From positions 24,318 through 88,317 of the forward strand of contig NZ_BOOJ01000006.1 of assembly GCF_016863175.1 (NCBI RefSeq): a stretch of DNA of 64,000 nt. The letters are read 5' to 3'. The position numbers and the translations under genes are program-made. The DNA comes from Paraplanobispora siamensis (GTDB lineage: Bacteria; Actinomycetota; Actinomycetes; Streptosporangiales; Streptosporangiaceae). A model generated the notes under the pieces. That model did not search any database and had not been told where the DNA came from. It saw only the letters and a program-made list of their open reading frames with translations. Shown in pieces: positions 7,846 through 16,363 of the stretch (its first letter is position 1; each line of letters starts with the position of its first letter).

Positions 7846-9346
7846 CGGAGCGGAGCACGGATCCGGCGGTGCGGACCATGATCTTGATGTCGGACCAGAG
7901 CGACCAGTCGTCGATGTAGTGGTTGTCGAACCGGGCGCGGTCCTCGATGGAGGTGTCCCCGCGCAGCCCGTGGACCTGCGCCCAGCCGGTGAGCCCGACG
8001 GGGACGCGGTGGCGCTCGCCGTAGAGCGGCACGGAGGCCGAGAAGCGCTCGACGAAGAAGGGCCGCTCGGGCCGGGGCCCGACGATGCTCATGTCGCCCC
8101 GCAGGATGTTCCACAGCTGGGGCAGCTCGTCGAGCGAGGTCCGGCGCAGCATCCTGCCGACCGGCCCGACCCGCCGGTCGTCGGCGATGCTCCAGCGGGT
8201 GGCGGACTCGTGCTGGTCGGCCGGCTTCATCGTGCGCAGCTTGAGCAGCTCGAAGCGGCGGCCGCGCAGCCCCACCCTGCTCTGGCGGAACAGCACGCCC
8301 GGCCCGCCCTCGCGGCGCAGCGCCAGCGCGCAGACCGCCAGGACCGGCGCGCTGACCAGCAGACCGGCCAGGGCCAGGACGACGTCCATCAGCCGCTTCA
8401 GCGGCCAGGTGGCCCGCTCCTGCGGACGCGCGCGCATCCGCAGGAGGGGGAAGCCCCTGATGCGGTCGCGCGGGGGCAGGAAGTCCACGAGGAAGTCGCC
8501 GGGATCCGGGGCGAAGAAGACCGCGCAGCCCAGGTCCCCGGCGACGCGGACCAGGCGGCGGATCTGCCCCCCCGAGGAGAGGGCGGGAGTGACGATCACG
8601 ACGCGCACGTCGTGGGCCCGCAGTGTCTCGGCCATCCGGTCGGTCCGGCCGAGCACCGGGACCGGTGACTCGGCGTCCGGGAGGGCCGGGTCCAGAGGCT
8701 CGGTGTCCGGCGGGCGGTCGTCGAGGAAGCCGATCGGCGACAACCCGTACTCCGGGTGGGCGAGCATGGCCCGGGCCAGCCGGCGCCCGTGGCCGCCGGC
8801 GCCGATCAGCAGGGCGGGGCTGGCGCGGTGGCCGGGCCACACGCCCGGTCTCCGCAGGGCGGCGTATCCGGCGCCCCTGCAGCACCAGACCAGGACGGCG
8901 TACAGCAGGCCAGCCAGCACCCAGCCCCGCAGCCCGTCCATCGGCGGCACCCCCGCGCCGAGGGCCGCGGCGAGCGCCGTCGCGCCCAGTCCGCCCGCCG
9001 CGAGCGTCATGCAGTCGTCCAGGAGCGAGGGCGCCATCCGCGGGCGGTACAGCCGCAGCGCGGCGTTCAGGGCGGCCACCAGGGCCGTCGCGGTCACGAC
9101 GGCGGCCGGGCCGCCGCCGGCGGCGGTGACGGCGGCGGCCATGCAGACGAGGTCGGCGCCGAGCATGCACACCAGAGGGGCGGACGGGCGGCGGGCGGTC
9201 CCGCGCCCCGCGTCCGTCCGGGGCGGGACCGGCACGCGGCGGCCGGGTTTCCCGCGCATGGCCGGCACGGTCGCGGTGGCGACGCCGCCGGGGCTCTCCT
9301 GCCCGGCCGTTCCGGGCGGGCGGTTAAGGTCGACGACCGTGGTCAT
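7835..9346 (-). CDS. Polyprenyl-phosphate sugar-1-phosphate transferase (WcaJ/CpsE-type)
   Basis: 503-aa initiating enzyme of repeat-unit assembly, moving a sugar-1-phosphate from a nucleotide sugar to undecaprenyl phosphate. N-terminal half: four hydrophobic segments (~60-155), then a Rossmann-like region with LLIGAGGHGRRLARAM. C-terminal bacterial sugar-transferase domain from about 315: the KRLMDVVLALAGLLV membrane helix, LLKLRTM, SLDELPQLWNILRGDMSIVGPRP, ending LTGWAQVHGLRG. ATG 9346 is preceded by GGAGACTCCG. First gene of the operon; its leader contains nested palindromes (9431-9466). Confidence 0.9.
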   Translation of the reverse strand: MTTVVDLNRPPGTAGQESPGGVATATVPAMRGKPGRRVPVPPRTDAGRGTARRPSAPLVCMLGADLVCMAAAVTAAGGGPAAVVTATALVAALNAALRLYRPRMAPSLLDDCMTLAAGGLGATALAAALGAGVPPMDGLRGWVLAGLLYAVLVWCCRGAGYAALRRPGVWPGHRASPALLIGAGGHGRRLARAMLAHPEYGLSPIGFLDDRPPDTEPLDPALPDAESPVPVLGRTDRMAETLRAHDVRVVIVTPALSSGGQIRRLVRVAGDLGCAVFFAPDPGDFLVDFLPPRDRIRGFPLLRMRARPQERATWPLKRLMDVVLALAGLLVSAPVLAVCALALRREGGPGVLFRQSRVGLRGRRFELLKLRTMKPADQHESATRWSIADDRRVGPVGRMLRRTSLDELPQLWNILRGDMSIVGPRPERPFFVERFSASVPLYGERHRVPVGLTGWAQVHGLRGDTSIEDRARFDNHYIDDWSLWSDIKIMVRTAGSVLRSDGG

Positions 9347-9430
9347 CGGAGTCTCCGTGGGCCGACGTTCTTTCCGCGATCAACCGGAGTGCGGTCAACT
9401 TTCCCCCTGTATCGGAAATTCCCATTAGAG

Positions 9431-9466
9431 CGGAGAATCGCCGTGAATCTATTGGTAGATTCTCCG
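9431..9466. promoter_or_regulatory. Nested, mutually exclusive palindromes before the exopolysaccharide operon
   Basis: The outer arms CGGAGAATC (9431-9439) and GATTCTCCG (9458-9466) are perfect 9-bp inverted repeats. Inside lies a perfect hairpin GAATCTA-TTGG-TAGATTC (9445-9462). The right half shares bases 9458-9462 between both, so only one stem can form at a time. It lies about 85-120 bp upstream of the first operon start. Either an operator for a dimeric repressor or an RNA switch in the leader. Confidence 0.5.
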
Positions 9467-10117
9467 TTTACTTTCCTGGTGGCATTTCCACTGAATGCGC
9501 TCCGGCCATCCGCATAATGCGAAACGGCCGTCCTTTGGTTTCCAGATGCTAGCGAGGTGGACCTCATCGATCCCGCACCTGAGCACGTGCAGGTTGCCTG
9601 GAGGTCGCAAGTTCTGGATGACCCGGTTTTTTGCGCTTGCATACCGGACCGGCCGCCGATCAAAGGGCGGTTCCGGCGGGGCCATGTTTTCCTCCTGCCG
9701 CGGCTCCGCCGGGGACGGCCGGGAGGAGGGCGCCGGGCCGTACGGCGCGCGGCGGATGCGGCACCGCCGGCGGTGACGGGCCGTCACGTTGACGTTCCAC
9801 AGCTTTTCGGGTGGTATCAGGAGCGGTGGCTTATCTCGGTCAACGGGGACCGAGCGGACGGCCACTGGAGGTGTCGTGCCGCGAGGCCTGCCTGAGGGGC
9901 GGAGTTTCGGTGACGAGGGGGTGCGTCTGTCCGACGGCCGCGAACCCTCTTTGTGGGATGCTTGTCCCACCGCCCCCTCCAGGCGAGGACTCACCGTACG
10001 TGACCATGAGATCTCCGGTCCGCCGACGGTGACGGCGACGAATCGCGGGTCACACGACGACCCGCGTCGGCTTGCCGAAGATTTGCTCACCGGCGACGGG
10101 TCCGCCGCGCCGTCACG

Positions 10118-10145
10118 GATGCCCGGCATCCGGAGACCGGGCATC
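10118..10145 (+). promoter_or_regulatory. Leader hairpin upstream of NAD-glutamate dehydrogenase
   Basis: Perfect 9-bp arms GATGCCCGG and CCGGGCATC around a 10-nt loop, ending 81 bp before the ATG at 10227. There is no T-run, so it is not an obvious terminator; it could be an operator or a mRNA 5' stabiliser. Confidence 0.35.
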
Positions 10146-10226
10146 ACCTTCCTTCCCGAGGGCACTACAAGCTGATGTGGTGCCGGACAAAATGAGCAAA
10201 ACCCCTCACAAAGGAGTGAGAGCGAC

Positions 10227-13200
10227 ATGCCGCTCGACGAGGCCAAAGACGAGCTGCTGAGGAGCGCCGCCCAGATGTGCGCGCACACTCCCGGCAGCGA
10301 CCACAGGAGCGTTGAGGAGGCGCTCGCCTTCCTCAGGCTCTACTACAGGCATGTCGCGCCGGAGGACCTGCTGGACCGCGACCCGGTCAACGTGTACGGT
10401 CCCGCCACGGCCCACCGCCAGCTCGCCGAGAACCGCCCCCAGGGCCGGGCCCTGGTGCGGGCCTACACGCCGACCCTGGAGGAGCAGGGCTGGGACCCCG
10501 GGGCCTCGGTCGTCGAGGTGGTCACCGACGACATGCCCTTCCTGGTCGACTCGGTGACGATGGAGCTCGACCGCCACCAGATCGGCATCCACCTGGTGAT
10601 CCACCCCCAGATGCGGGTGCGCCGGGACATGACCGGCAAGCTGCTCGGCCGGGACCAGGAGGACGTCACCGGGCAGGTGATCACCGAGTCCTGGATGCAC
10701 TTCGAGATCGACCGGCAGACCGACCCCGCCGTGCTGCGGCAGCTGGAGGCCGACCTCCAGCGGATCCTGGCGGACGTGCGCTACGCCGTCGAGGACTTCG
10801 CCAAGATGCGGGCCCTGGCCGTGCGGACCGCCGAGGACGTGTCGGTCAACCCGCCCCCGCTCGACCTGGCCGGGGTGGAGGACAGCCTGGAGCTGATGCG
10901 CTGGCTGGCCGACGGGCACTTCACCTTCATCGGCTACCGCGAGTACCGCCTGGAGCGGGGCGAGAAGGGCGACGAGCTGCACGCGGTGCCCGGGACCGGG
11001 CTGGGCATCCTGCGCCACGACAAGGTGGGCTCGGGCAGCTTCGCCGCGCTCCCGCCGGAGGTGCGCGCCAAGGCCCGCGAGAAGCAGAACATGCTGATCA
11101 TCACCAAGGCCAACAGCCGCGCCACCGTGCACCGGCCCGCCTACCTGGACTACGTGGGCGTGAAGCTGTTCGACGAGGCCGGGGAGGTCGTCGGCGAGCG
11201 GCGCTTCCTGGGGCTGTTCACCCACGCCGCCTACAACGAGTCGATCTCCCGCATCCCCGTCCTGCGCCGCAAGCTGGCCGAGGTCCTCGACCGGGCGGGG
11301 ATCGTCCCCGACAGCCACGACGGCAAGGACCTCGTGGAGATACTGGAGACCTTCCCGCGGGACGAGCTCTTCCAGACCTCGGTGGACCAGCTGCTGCCCA
11401 TCGCGCTCGGCGTGCTCAGGCTCCGCGAGCGCAAGCAGGTCAAGGTCTTCCTGCGCCCCGACGACTACGGGCGCTACATCTCGTGCCTGATCTACCTGCC
11501 GCGTGACCGCTACACCACCAAGATCCGCATCAGGATGCAGGACATCCTGGTCAAGGCCCTGGGCGGCAGGTCCTCCGACTACCGGACGATGATCGGCGAG
11601 TCGGCTCTGGCCAGGCTGCAGGTGGTCGTGCGCGGCGAGCGGGGCAGGCCGCTGACGGCCGACGGGGTGGACCTGGACGAGCTGGAGGCCAGGCTGGCCG
11701 CCACCACCCGCTCGTGGGAGGACGACCTCGCCGCGGCCATCACGGAGCTGAGCTCCGAGGAGGAGGCGCCCCGGCTCATCCGCCGGTACGCCACGGCCTT
11801 CCCCGAGGGCTACAAGGCCGACTTCCCGCCCCGGATGGCGGTGGCCGACCTGCGCCGCCTGGAGGCGGTCGCCAAGTCCTCCGACGAGATCGGGATCAAC
11901 CTCTACGAGCCCTTCGACGCCGCGGAGGGCGAGCGCCGCTTCAAGCTCTACCGGATCGGCGCGCCGATCTCGCTGTCGCACGTGCTGCCGCTGCTGCAGC
12001 GGATGGGCGTCGAGGTCGTCGACGAGCGCCCCTACGAGATCGACCGCGACGACGACCCGGGCACCAAGGACGCCTGGATCTACGACTTCGGCCTGCGCTA
12101 CACCCCCTCGGGCGAGGTGGACAGGGACGAGTTCAAGCGGCTCTTCCAGGACGCCTTCGACGCGCTGTGGCGTGGCCGGGTGGAGAGCGACGGCTTCAAC
12201 GCGCTCGTCCTGGCCGCCGGGCTGACCTGGGAGCAGGCCGAGATCCTGCGGGTCTACGCCAAGTATCTGCGCCAGGCCGGGACCACCTTCAGCCAGGACT
12301 ACATCGAGCGCGTGCTGCTCGGCAACGTACGGCTCGCGCGGCTGCTGGTGCGGCTGTTCGAGGCCAGGCTCGACCCCCGCCGTCCGCAGGAGGTCCGCGA
12401 GGAGCTGGCCGACGCGTTGAACGAGGAGATCCTCGGCGCGCTGGACGACGTCGCCTCCCTGGACGAGGACCGCATCCTGCGCGCCTACCTGGAGATGATC
12501 CGGGCCACGCTGCGCACCAACTACTTCCAGACGACCGGGGACGGCACGGCGGGCGGGACGCGCAAGCCGTACATCTCGCTGAAGCTCGACTCGCCGTCGA
12601 TCAGCGTGCTGCCGCTGCCGCGGCCCAGGTTCGAGATATTCGTCTACTCGCCGCGGGTCGAGGGCGTCCACCTGCGCTTCGGCAAGGTGGCCCGGGGCGG
12701 CCTGCGCTGGTCGGACCGGATGGAGGACTTCAGGACCGAGATCCTGGGCCTGGTCAAGGCGCAGATGGTCAAGAACACCGTCATCGTCCCCACCGGTTCC
12801 AAGGGCGGCTTCGTGGTGAAGAACCCGCCGAGGTCGGGCAGCCGGGAGGACCTGCTGGCCGAGGGCGTGGCCTGCTACCGGATGTTCATCTCCGGACTGC
12901 TCGACGTCACCGACAACCTGGTCGACGGCAAGGTGGTCCCGCCCCCGGACGTGGTCAGGCACGACGAGGACGACACCTACCTGGTGGTCGCCGCCGACAA
13001 GGGCACCGCGACGTTCTCCGACATCGCCAACGGCGTGGCCAAGGAGTACGGCTTCTGGCTGGGCGACGCCTTCGCCTCCGGCGGCTCGATCGGCTACGAC
13101 CACAAGGCCATGGGCATCACCGCCCGCGGCGCCTGGGAGTCGGTCAAGTACCACTTCCGCACGACGGGCGTGGACATCCAGAGCACCGACTTCACCGTGG

Positions 13201-15119
13201 TCGGCATCGGCGACATGTCCGGCGACGTGTTCGGCAACGGCATGCTGCTGTCCCAGCACATCCGGCTGGTGGCGGCCTTCGACCACCGGCACATCTTCGT
13301 CGATCCCCACCCCGACGCCGCGCGCAGCTACGCCGAGCGGGCCCGGCTGTTCGCGCTGCCGCGCAGCTCGTGGGAGGACTACTCGGCCGAGCTGATCTCC
13401 GCCGGCGGCGGCGTGTGGCCGCGCACGGCCAAGTCGATCCCGATCTCCCCGCAGATGCGCTCCGTGCTGGGCATCTCCGACGGCGCGACCGCGCTGGCCC
13501 CGAACGACCTGATCAGCGCCATCCTGAAGGCGCCGGTGGACCTGCTGTGGAACGGCGGCATCGGCACCTACGTCAAGGCGTCGGTCGAGTCGCACGCCGA
13601 CGTCGGCGACAAGGCCAACGACGGGCTGCGGGTCAACGGCTCCCAGCTGCGCTGCAGGGTGGTCGGCGAGGGCGGCAACCTGGGCATGACCCAGCTCGCC
13701 CGAATCGAGTTCGCGCTGAACGGCGGCCTGGTCAACACCGACTTCATCGACAACTCCGCGGGCGTGGACACCTCCGACCACGAGGTGAACATCAAGATCC
13801 TGCTGGACCGGATGGTCCGCGACGGCGAGCTCACCGACAAGCAGCGCAACCAGCTCTTCCTCGACATGACCGACGAGGTGGCCCGGCTGGTCCTGCGCGA
13901 CAACTACGACCAGAACGTGGTGCTGGCCGCCGCCCGCGCGCAGGCGCCGGAGATGCTGCACATCCACTCCCGCTACCTGCGCCGGCTGGAGCGGGCCGGG
14001 CTGGTCAACCGGGAGCTGGAGTTCCTGCCCTCGGACAAGACCCTCGCCGAGCGGCGCCAGGCCGGGCTCGGGCTGACCGCGCCGGAGTTCTCGGTGCTGC
14101 TGGCCTACACCAAGCTGGTGATGGACGCCGAGATCCTCGCCTCCGACCTGCCCGACGACCCCTACCTGGCGTCCTGGCTGGTGTCGTACTTCCCCTCGGC
14201 GCTGCGCGAGCGCTTCCGCTCCTCCATGGACGAGCACCCGCTCCGCCGGGAGATCATCACCACCTGCGTGGTGAACGACCTGGTCAACTCCAGCGGCACC
14301 ACCTTCATGTTCCGCTTCGGCGAGGAGAGCGGGGCCTCCACCCCGGACATCGCCCGCGCCTACCTCGTGGCCCGCGAGGTCTTCGACATGCCCAGCTTCT
14401 GGCGGGCGGTCGAGGAGCTGGACAACAAGGTGGACACCGCCACCCAGATCGCCATGGAGCTGGAGGCGCGCAAGCTGTGCGAGCGCGGGGCCCGCTGGCT
14501 GCTGGGCAACCGCCGGCCGCCGCTGGACCTGGCCTCCACGGTGAGCTACTTCGCCAAGGGCATGAACGGCCTGCTGCCGCACCTGCCCAAGCTGCTGACC
14601 GGGTCGGACCTGCTGGCCTTCGAGGAGCGCCGCGACGTCTTCATCGCCCGCGGGGTGCCCGAGGACTTGGCCGAGCGGGTCGCCTCGATGGTCCCGGCCT
14701 ACTCGACCTTCGACCTGGTGGAGATCGCCGCCACCACCGGCCGGCCGGTGAACGAGGCGGCCGAGGTCTACTTTGACCTGGCCGACCGGCTCCAGCTGTC
14801 GGCGCTGCGGGAGCGGGTCATCGCGCTGCCCCGGGACAACCGGTGGAACTCGATGGCCAGGGCCGCCCTCCGCGACGACCTCTACGCCGCGCACGCCTCG
14901 CTCACCCGCGACGTCCTGGTGCACAGCGAGCCGGGGCTGTCGCCGGAGGAGCGGCTCGCGCGCTGGGCCGAGACCAACTGGGCGGCGGTCGCCCGGGCCC
15001 GGCAGACGCTGTCGGAGATCTGGGAGAGCGACAACTTCGACCTCGCGACGCTGTCGGTGGCGCTGCGCGCGATCCGGACGCTGGTGGCCTCCAGCAGCCT
15101 GCCGCACACGGCGAGCTGA
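10227..15119 (+). CDS. gdh: NAD-specific glutamate dehydrogenase, large (180-kDa) type
   Basis: 1630 aa, matching the ~1600-residue L_180 class rather than the usual 450-residue enzymes. It catalyses NAD-dependent oxidative deamination of glutamate to 2-oxoglutarate and ammonium in the cytoplasm. The N-terminal ~700 residues are the regulatory ACT-like region (VEVVTDDMPFLVDSVTMEL). The dehydrogenase core begins near 815 with FGKVARGGLRWSDRMEDFR and MVKNTVIVPTGSKGGFV, which hold the substrate-binding Lys/Arg residues; the nucleotide-binding region follows, with WNGGIGTYVKA and RCRVVGEGGNLG. ATG 10227 has a strong AAAGGAG ribosome site. Monocistronic, with a stem terminator at 15137-15163. Long antisense frames over it are shadows. 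Confidence 0.96.
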   Translation: MPLDEAKDELLRSAAQMCAHTPGSDHRSVEEALAFLRLYYRHVAPEDLLDRDPVNVYGPATAHRQLAENRPQGRALVRAYTPTLEEQGWDPGASVVEVVTDDMPFLVDSVTMELDRHQIGIHLVIHPQMRVRRDMTGKLLGRDQEDVTGQVITESWMHFEIDRQTDPAVLRQLEADLQRILADVRYAVEDFAKMRALAVRTAEDVSVNPPPLDLAGVEDSLELMRWLADGHFTFIGYREYRLERGEKGDELHAVPGTGLGILRHDKVGSGSFAALPPEVRAKAREKQNMLIITKANSRATVHRPAYLDYVGVKLFDEAGEVVGERRFLGLFTHAAYNESISRIPVLRRKLAEVLDRAGIVPDSHDGKDLVEILETFPRDELFQTSVDQLLPIALGVLRLRERKQVKVFLRPDDYGRYISCLIYLPRDRYTTKIRIRMQDILVKALGGRSSDYRTMIGESALARLQVVVRGERGRPLTADGVDLDELEARLAATTRSWEDDLAAAITELSSEEEAPRLIRRYATAFPEGYKADFPPRMAVADLRRLEAVAKSSDEIGINLYEPFDAAEGERRFKLYRIGAPISLSHVLPLLQRMGVEVVDERPYEIDRDDDPGTKDAWIYDFGLRYTPSGEVDRDEFKRLFQDAFDALWRGRVESDGFNALVLAAGLTWEQAEILRVYAKYLRQAGTTFSQDYIERVLLGNVRLARLLVRLFEARLDPRRPQEVREELADALNEEILGALDDVASLDEDRILRAYLEMIRATLRTNYFQTTGDGTAGGTRKPYISLKLDSPSISVLPLPRPRFEIFVYSPRVEGVHLRFGKVARGGLRWSDRMEDFRTEILGLVKAQMVKNTVIVPTGSKGGFVVKNPPRSGSREDLLAEGVACYRMFISGLLDVTDNLVDGKVVPPPDVVRHDEDDTYLVVAADKGTATFSDIANGVAKEYGFWLGDAFASGGSIGYDHKAMGITARGAWESVKYHFRTTGVDIQSTDFTVVGIGDMSGDVFGNGMLLSQHIRLVAAFDHRHIFVDPHPDAARSYAERARLFALPRSSWEDYSAELISAGGGVWPRTAKSIPISPQMRSVLGISDGATALAPNDLISAILKAPVDLLWNGGIGTYVKASVESHADVGDKANDGLRVNGSQLRCRVVGEGGNLGMTQLARIEFALNGGLVNTDFIDNSAGVDTSDHEVNIKILLDRMVRDGELTDKQRNQLFLDMTDEVARLVLRDNYDQNVVLAAARAQAPEMLHIHSRYLRRLERAGLVNRELEFLPSDKTLAERRQAGLGLTAPEFSVLLAYTKLVMDAEILASDLPDDPYLASWLVSYFPSALRERFRSSMDEHPLRREIITTCVVNDLVNSSGTTFMFRFGEESGASTPDIARAYLVAREVFDMPSFWRAVEELDNKVDTATQIAMELEARKLCERGARWLLGNRRPPLDLASTVSYFAKGMNGLLPHLPKLLTGSDLLAFEERRDVFIARGVPEDLAERVASMVPAYSTFDLVEIAATTGRPVNEAAEVYFDLADRLQLSALRERVIALPRDNRWNSMARAALRDDLYAAHASLTRDVLVHSEPGLSPEERLARWAETNWAAVARARQTLSEIWESDNFDLATLSVALRAIRTLVASSSLPHTAS

Positions 15120-15136
15120 CCCGCTGATCGCCCCGT

Positions 15137-15163
15137 CCCGCCCGGCGCGCACCGCCGGGCGGG
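15137..15163. terminator. GC-rich hairpin between convergent gdh and lacI-type gene
   Basis: Perfect 11-bp stem CCCGCCCGGCG / CGCCGGGCGGG with a 5-nt loop, 18 bp after the dehydrogenase stop. It lacks a T-run on either strand, as is common for actinomycete terminators, and could serve both converging genes. Confidence 0.55.
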
Positions 15164-15226
15164 CGGGACGGCGGGCGGGCCCCCGCGCTCATCGGGCGGA
15201 GCGCGGTGTCCTCTGCGCCTCCGTGC

Positions 15227-16228
15227 TCAGCGGGTGGACTCCCGGGCCACCAGCTCGGCCTGGAACATGATGTGCTGGTGGGCGTGGGTGCCGGGGTTGT
15301 CGCACTCGTCGAGCAGCAGCTCGGTGGCGGTGCGCCCGAGCTGGTGGGCGGGCTGGCGCATCGAGCTGAGCGACACGGCCGAGGCCGCGGCGAAGTCGAT
15401 GTCGTCGTAGCCCATCAGCGCCACGTCGTCGGGCACCCGCACCCCGGCCTGCAGGAGCGTGCGCAGCACGCCGAGCGCGAGCAGGTCGTTGGCGCAGAAG
15501 ATCGCCTCGGGGAGGCCGTCCCGCAGCAGGTCGCCGGCCGCCCGCTCGCCGGCCCGCGCCGTCATGGCCGCCGTCTCGACGACCTTCAGCCGGTCCGGGC
15601 CCAGCCCGGCCGTCTCCAGCGCCGCCAGCGCGCCCTGCCGGCGCTCGGCGCACTGGCGGATCGTCAGCGGCCCCGTCACGTAGGCGAGGTGCCGGGCGCC
15701 CCCGGCCAGCAGGTGCGCCACGGCCGCCCGGCCGCCCGCCACGTCGTCGACCGCCACCGCGCACTGGTCGGGCCGGTGGCCCGGGTGGTCGACCAGCACG
15801 ACGCTGATCCCGCGCTCGCGCAGCCGGTCCAGCCGCGCCAGGTCCTGGTCCGACGGGGTGATCAGCACGCCCCGCACCCGCTGCTCGGCGAGCACGCGCA
15901 GGTTGCGCTCCTCCTTGGTCCGCGATCCCGCGGAGTTGCCGAGGATCACCGCGTAGCCGCGCTCGCTGGCCGTCTCCTCGACCCCGGCCGCGATCTCGGT
16001 GAAGAAGGGGTTGCCGATGTCGATGACGCTCAGGCCGACGGTCCTGCTGTGCCCGGCGCGCAGCGTCGAGGCCGAGCCGTGCCGGACGAAGCCGAGTTCG
16101 TGGATCGCCCGCCGCACCCGCTCCCGGGTGCCGGGGGCGACCTTCGCGGGCCGGTTGAGCACGTTCGAGACCGTGCCGGGGGAGACGCCCGCGCGAGCGG
16201 CGACCTCCTTGATGCTGACCGTGGTCAT
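15227..16228 (-). CDS. LacI-family transcriptional regulator
   Basis: 333 aa. N-terminal helix-turn-helix TTVSIKEVAARAGVSPGTVSNVLNRP with the hinge helix region to about residue 55, followed by a periplasmic-binding-protein-like sugar sensor domain (GLSVIDIGNPFFTEIAAGVEE, GVLITPSDQD, ALMGYDDIDFA). No ribosome site precedes the ATG at 16228; instead TAATCT lies six bases upstream, so the transcript is probably leaderless. That -10 box overlaps the operator at 16236-16249, which implies autorepression. Divergent from the Gfo/Idh gene. Inferred master repressor of the pectin locus. Confidence 0.93.
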   Translation of the reverse strand: MTTVSIKEVAARAGVSPGTVSNVLNRPAKVAPGTRERVRRAIHELGFVRHGSASTLRAGHSRTVGLSVIDIGNPFFTEIAAGVEETASERGYAVILGNSAGSRTKEERNLRVLAEQRVRGVLITPSDQDLARLDRLRERGISVVLVDHPGHRPDQCAVAVDDVAGGRAAVAHLLAGGARHLAYVTGPLTIRQCAERRQGALAALETAGLGPDRLKVVETAAMTARAGERAAGDLLRDGLPEAIFCANDLLALGVLRTLLQAGVRVPDDVALMGYDDIDFAAASAVSLSSMRQPAHQLGRTATELLLDECDNPGTHAHQHIMFQAELVARESTR

Positions 16229-16235
16229 GGATCTA

Positions 16236-16249
16236 GATTAAAACGTAAC
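16236..16249 (+). promoter_or_regulatory. LacI operator O1 overlapping the regulator's own -10
   Basis: GATTAAAACGTAAC, centred on the CG typical of LacI operators. The 11-mer GATTAAAACGT recurs exactly before the GH51 gene (26873) and, inverted, before the DUF1961 gene (17671-17684). Read on the minus strand, the overlapping TAATCT (16235-16240) is a -10 box six bases from the LacI start. Confidence 0.65.
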
Positions 16250-16294
16250 AACCTCAGGAGCGCCAATCCGGGGTCCGCAGAATGTGGATCAGCA

Positions 16295-16324
16295 TTGACA
16301 CCGGGGAAAAGGTGGTCCTAGCGT
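16295..16324 (+). promoter_or_regulatory. Promoter of the Gfo/Idh gene
   Basis: TTGACA at 16295-16300 and TAGCGT at 16319-16324, separated by 18 bp, fit a housekeeping-sigma promoter. Operator O2 begins ten bases downstream, so a bound LacI would cover the predicted transcription start. Confidence 0.55.
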
Positions 16325-16333
16325 CCCCGGAAA

Positions 16334-16347
16334 AGGTAAAACGTTCT
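16334..16347 (+). promoter_or_regulatory. LacI operator O2 upstream of the Gfo/Idh gene
   Basis: AGGTAAAACGTTCT, matching the TAAAACGT core of O1 with an added half-palindrome AACGTT. It sits between the promoter at 16295-16324 and the ATG at 16364. Confidence 0.6.
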
Positions 16348-16363
16348 ACTGGCGAGGCATTCC

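Larger units (their letters stand above)
9347..10226. other. 880-bp intergenic region between divergent operons
   Basis: No supported gene. The stretch 9361-9560 is visibly less GC-rich than its surroundings and carries the nested palindromes at 9431-9466 in front of the exopolysaccharide operon. Towards the dehydrogenase gene there are a 6-bp inverted repeat (GTGGGA/TCCCAC, 9953-9970) and a 9-bp hairpin (10118-10145). Promoters for both operons must lie here, but no convincing -35/-10 pair could be picked by eye. Confidence 0.6.

Noticed and set aside
9495..10260. Small open frames between the exopolysaccharide operon and gdh
   Set aside because: No ribosome sites with plausible protein sequence, no family resemblance; lower GC alone is better explained by regulatory DNA.
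10206..15152. 1648-codon open frame antisense to the glutamate dehydrogenase gene
   Set aside because: Arg/Gly/His/Val-rich translation without domain motifs; a mirror of GC-skewed codons of the real gene on the other strand.
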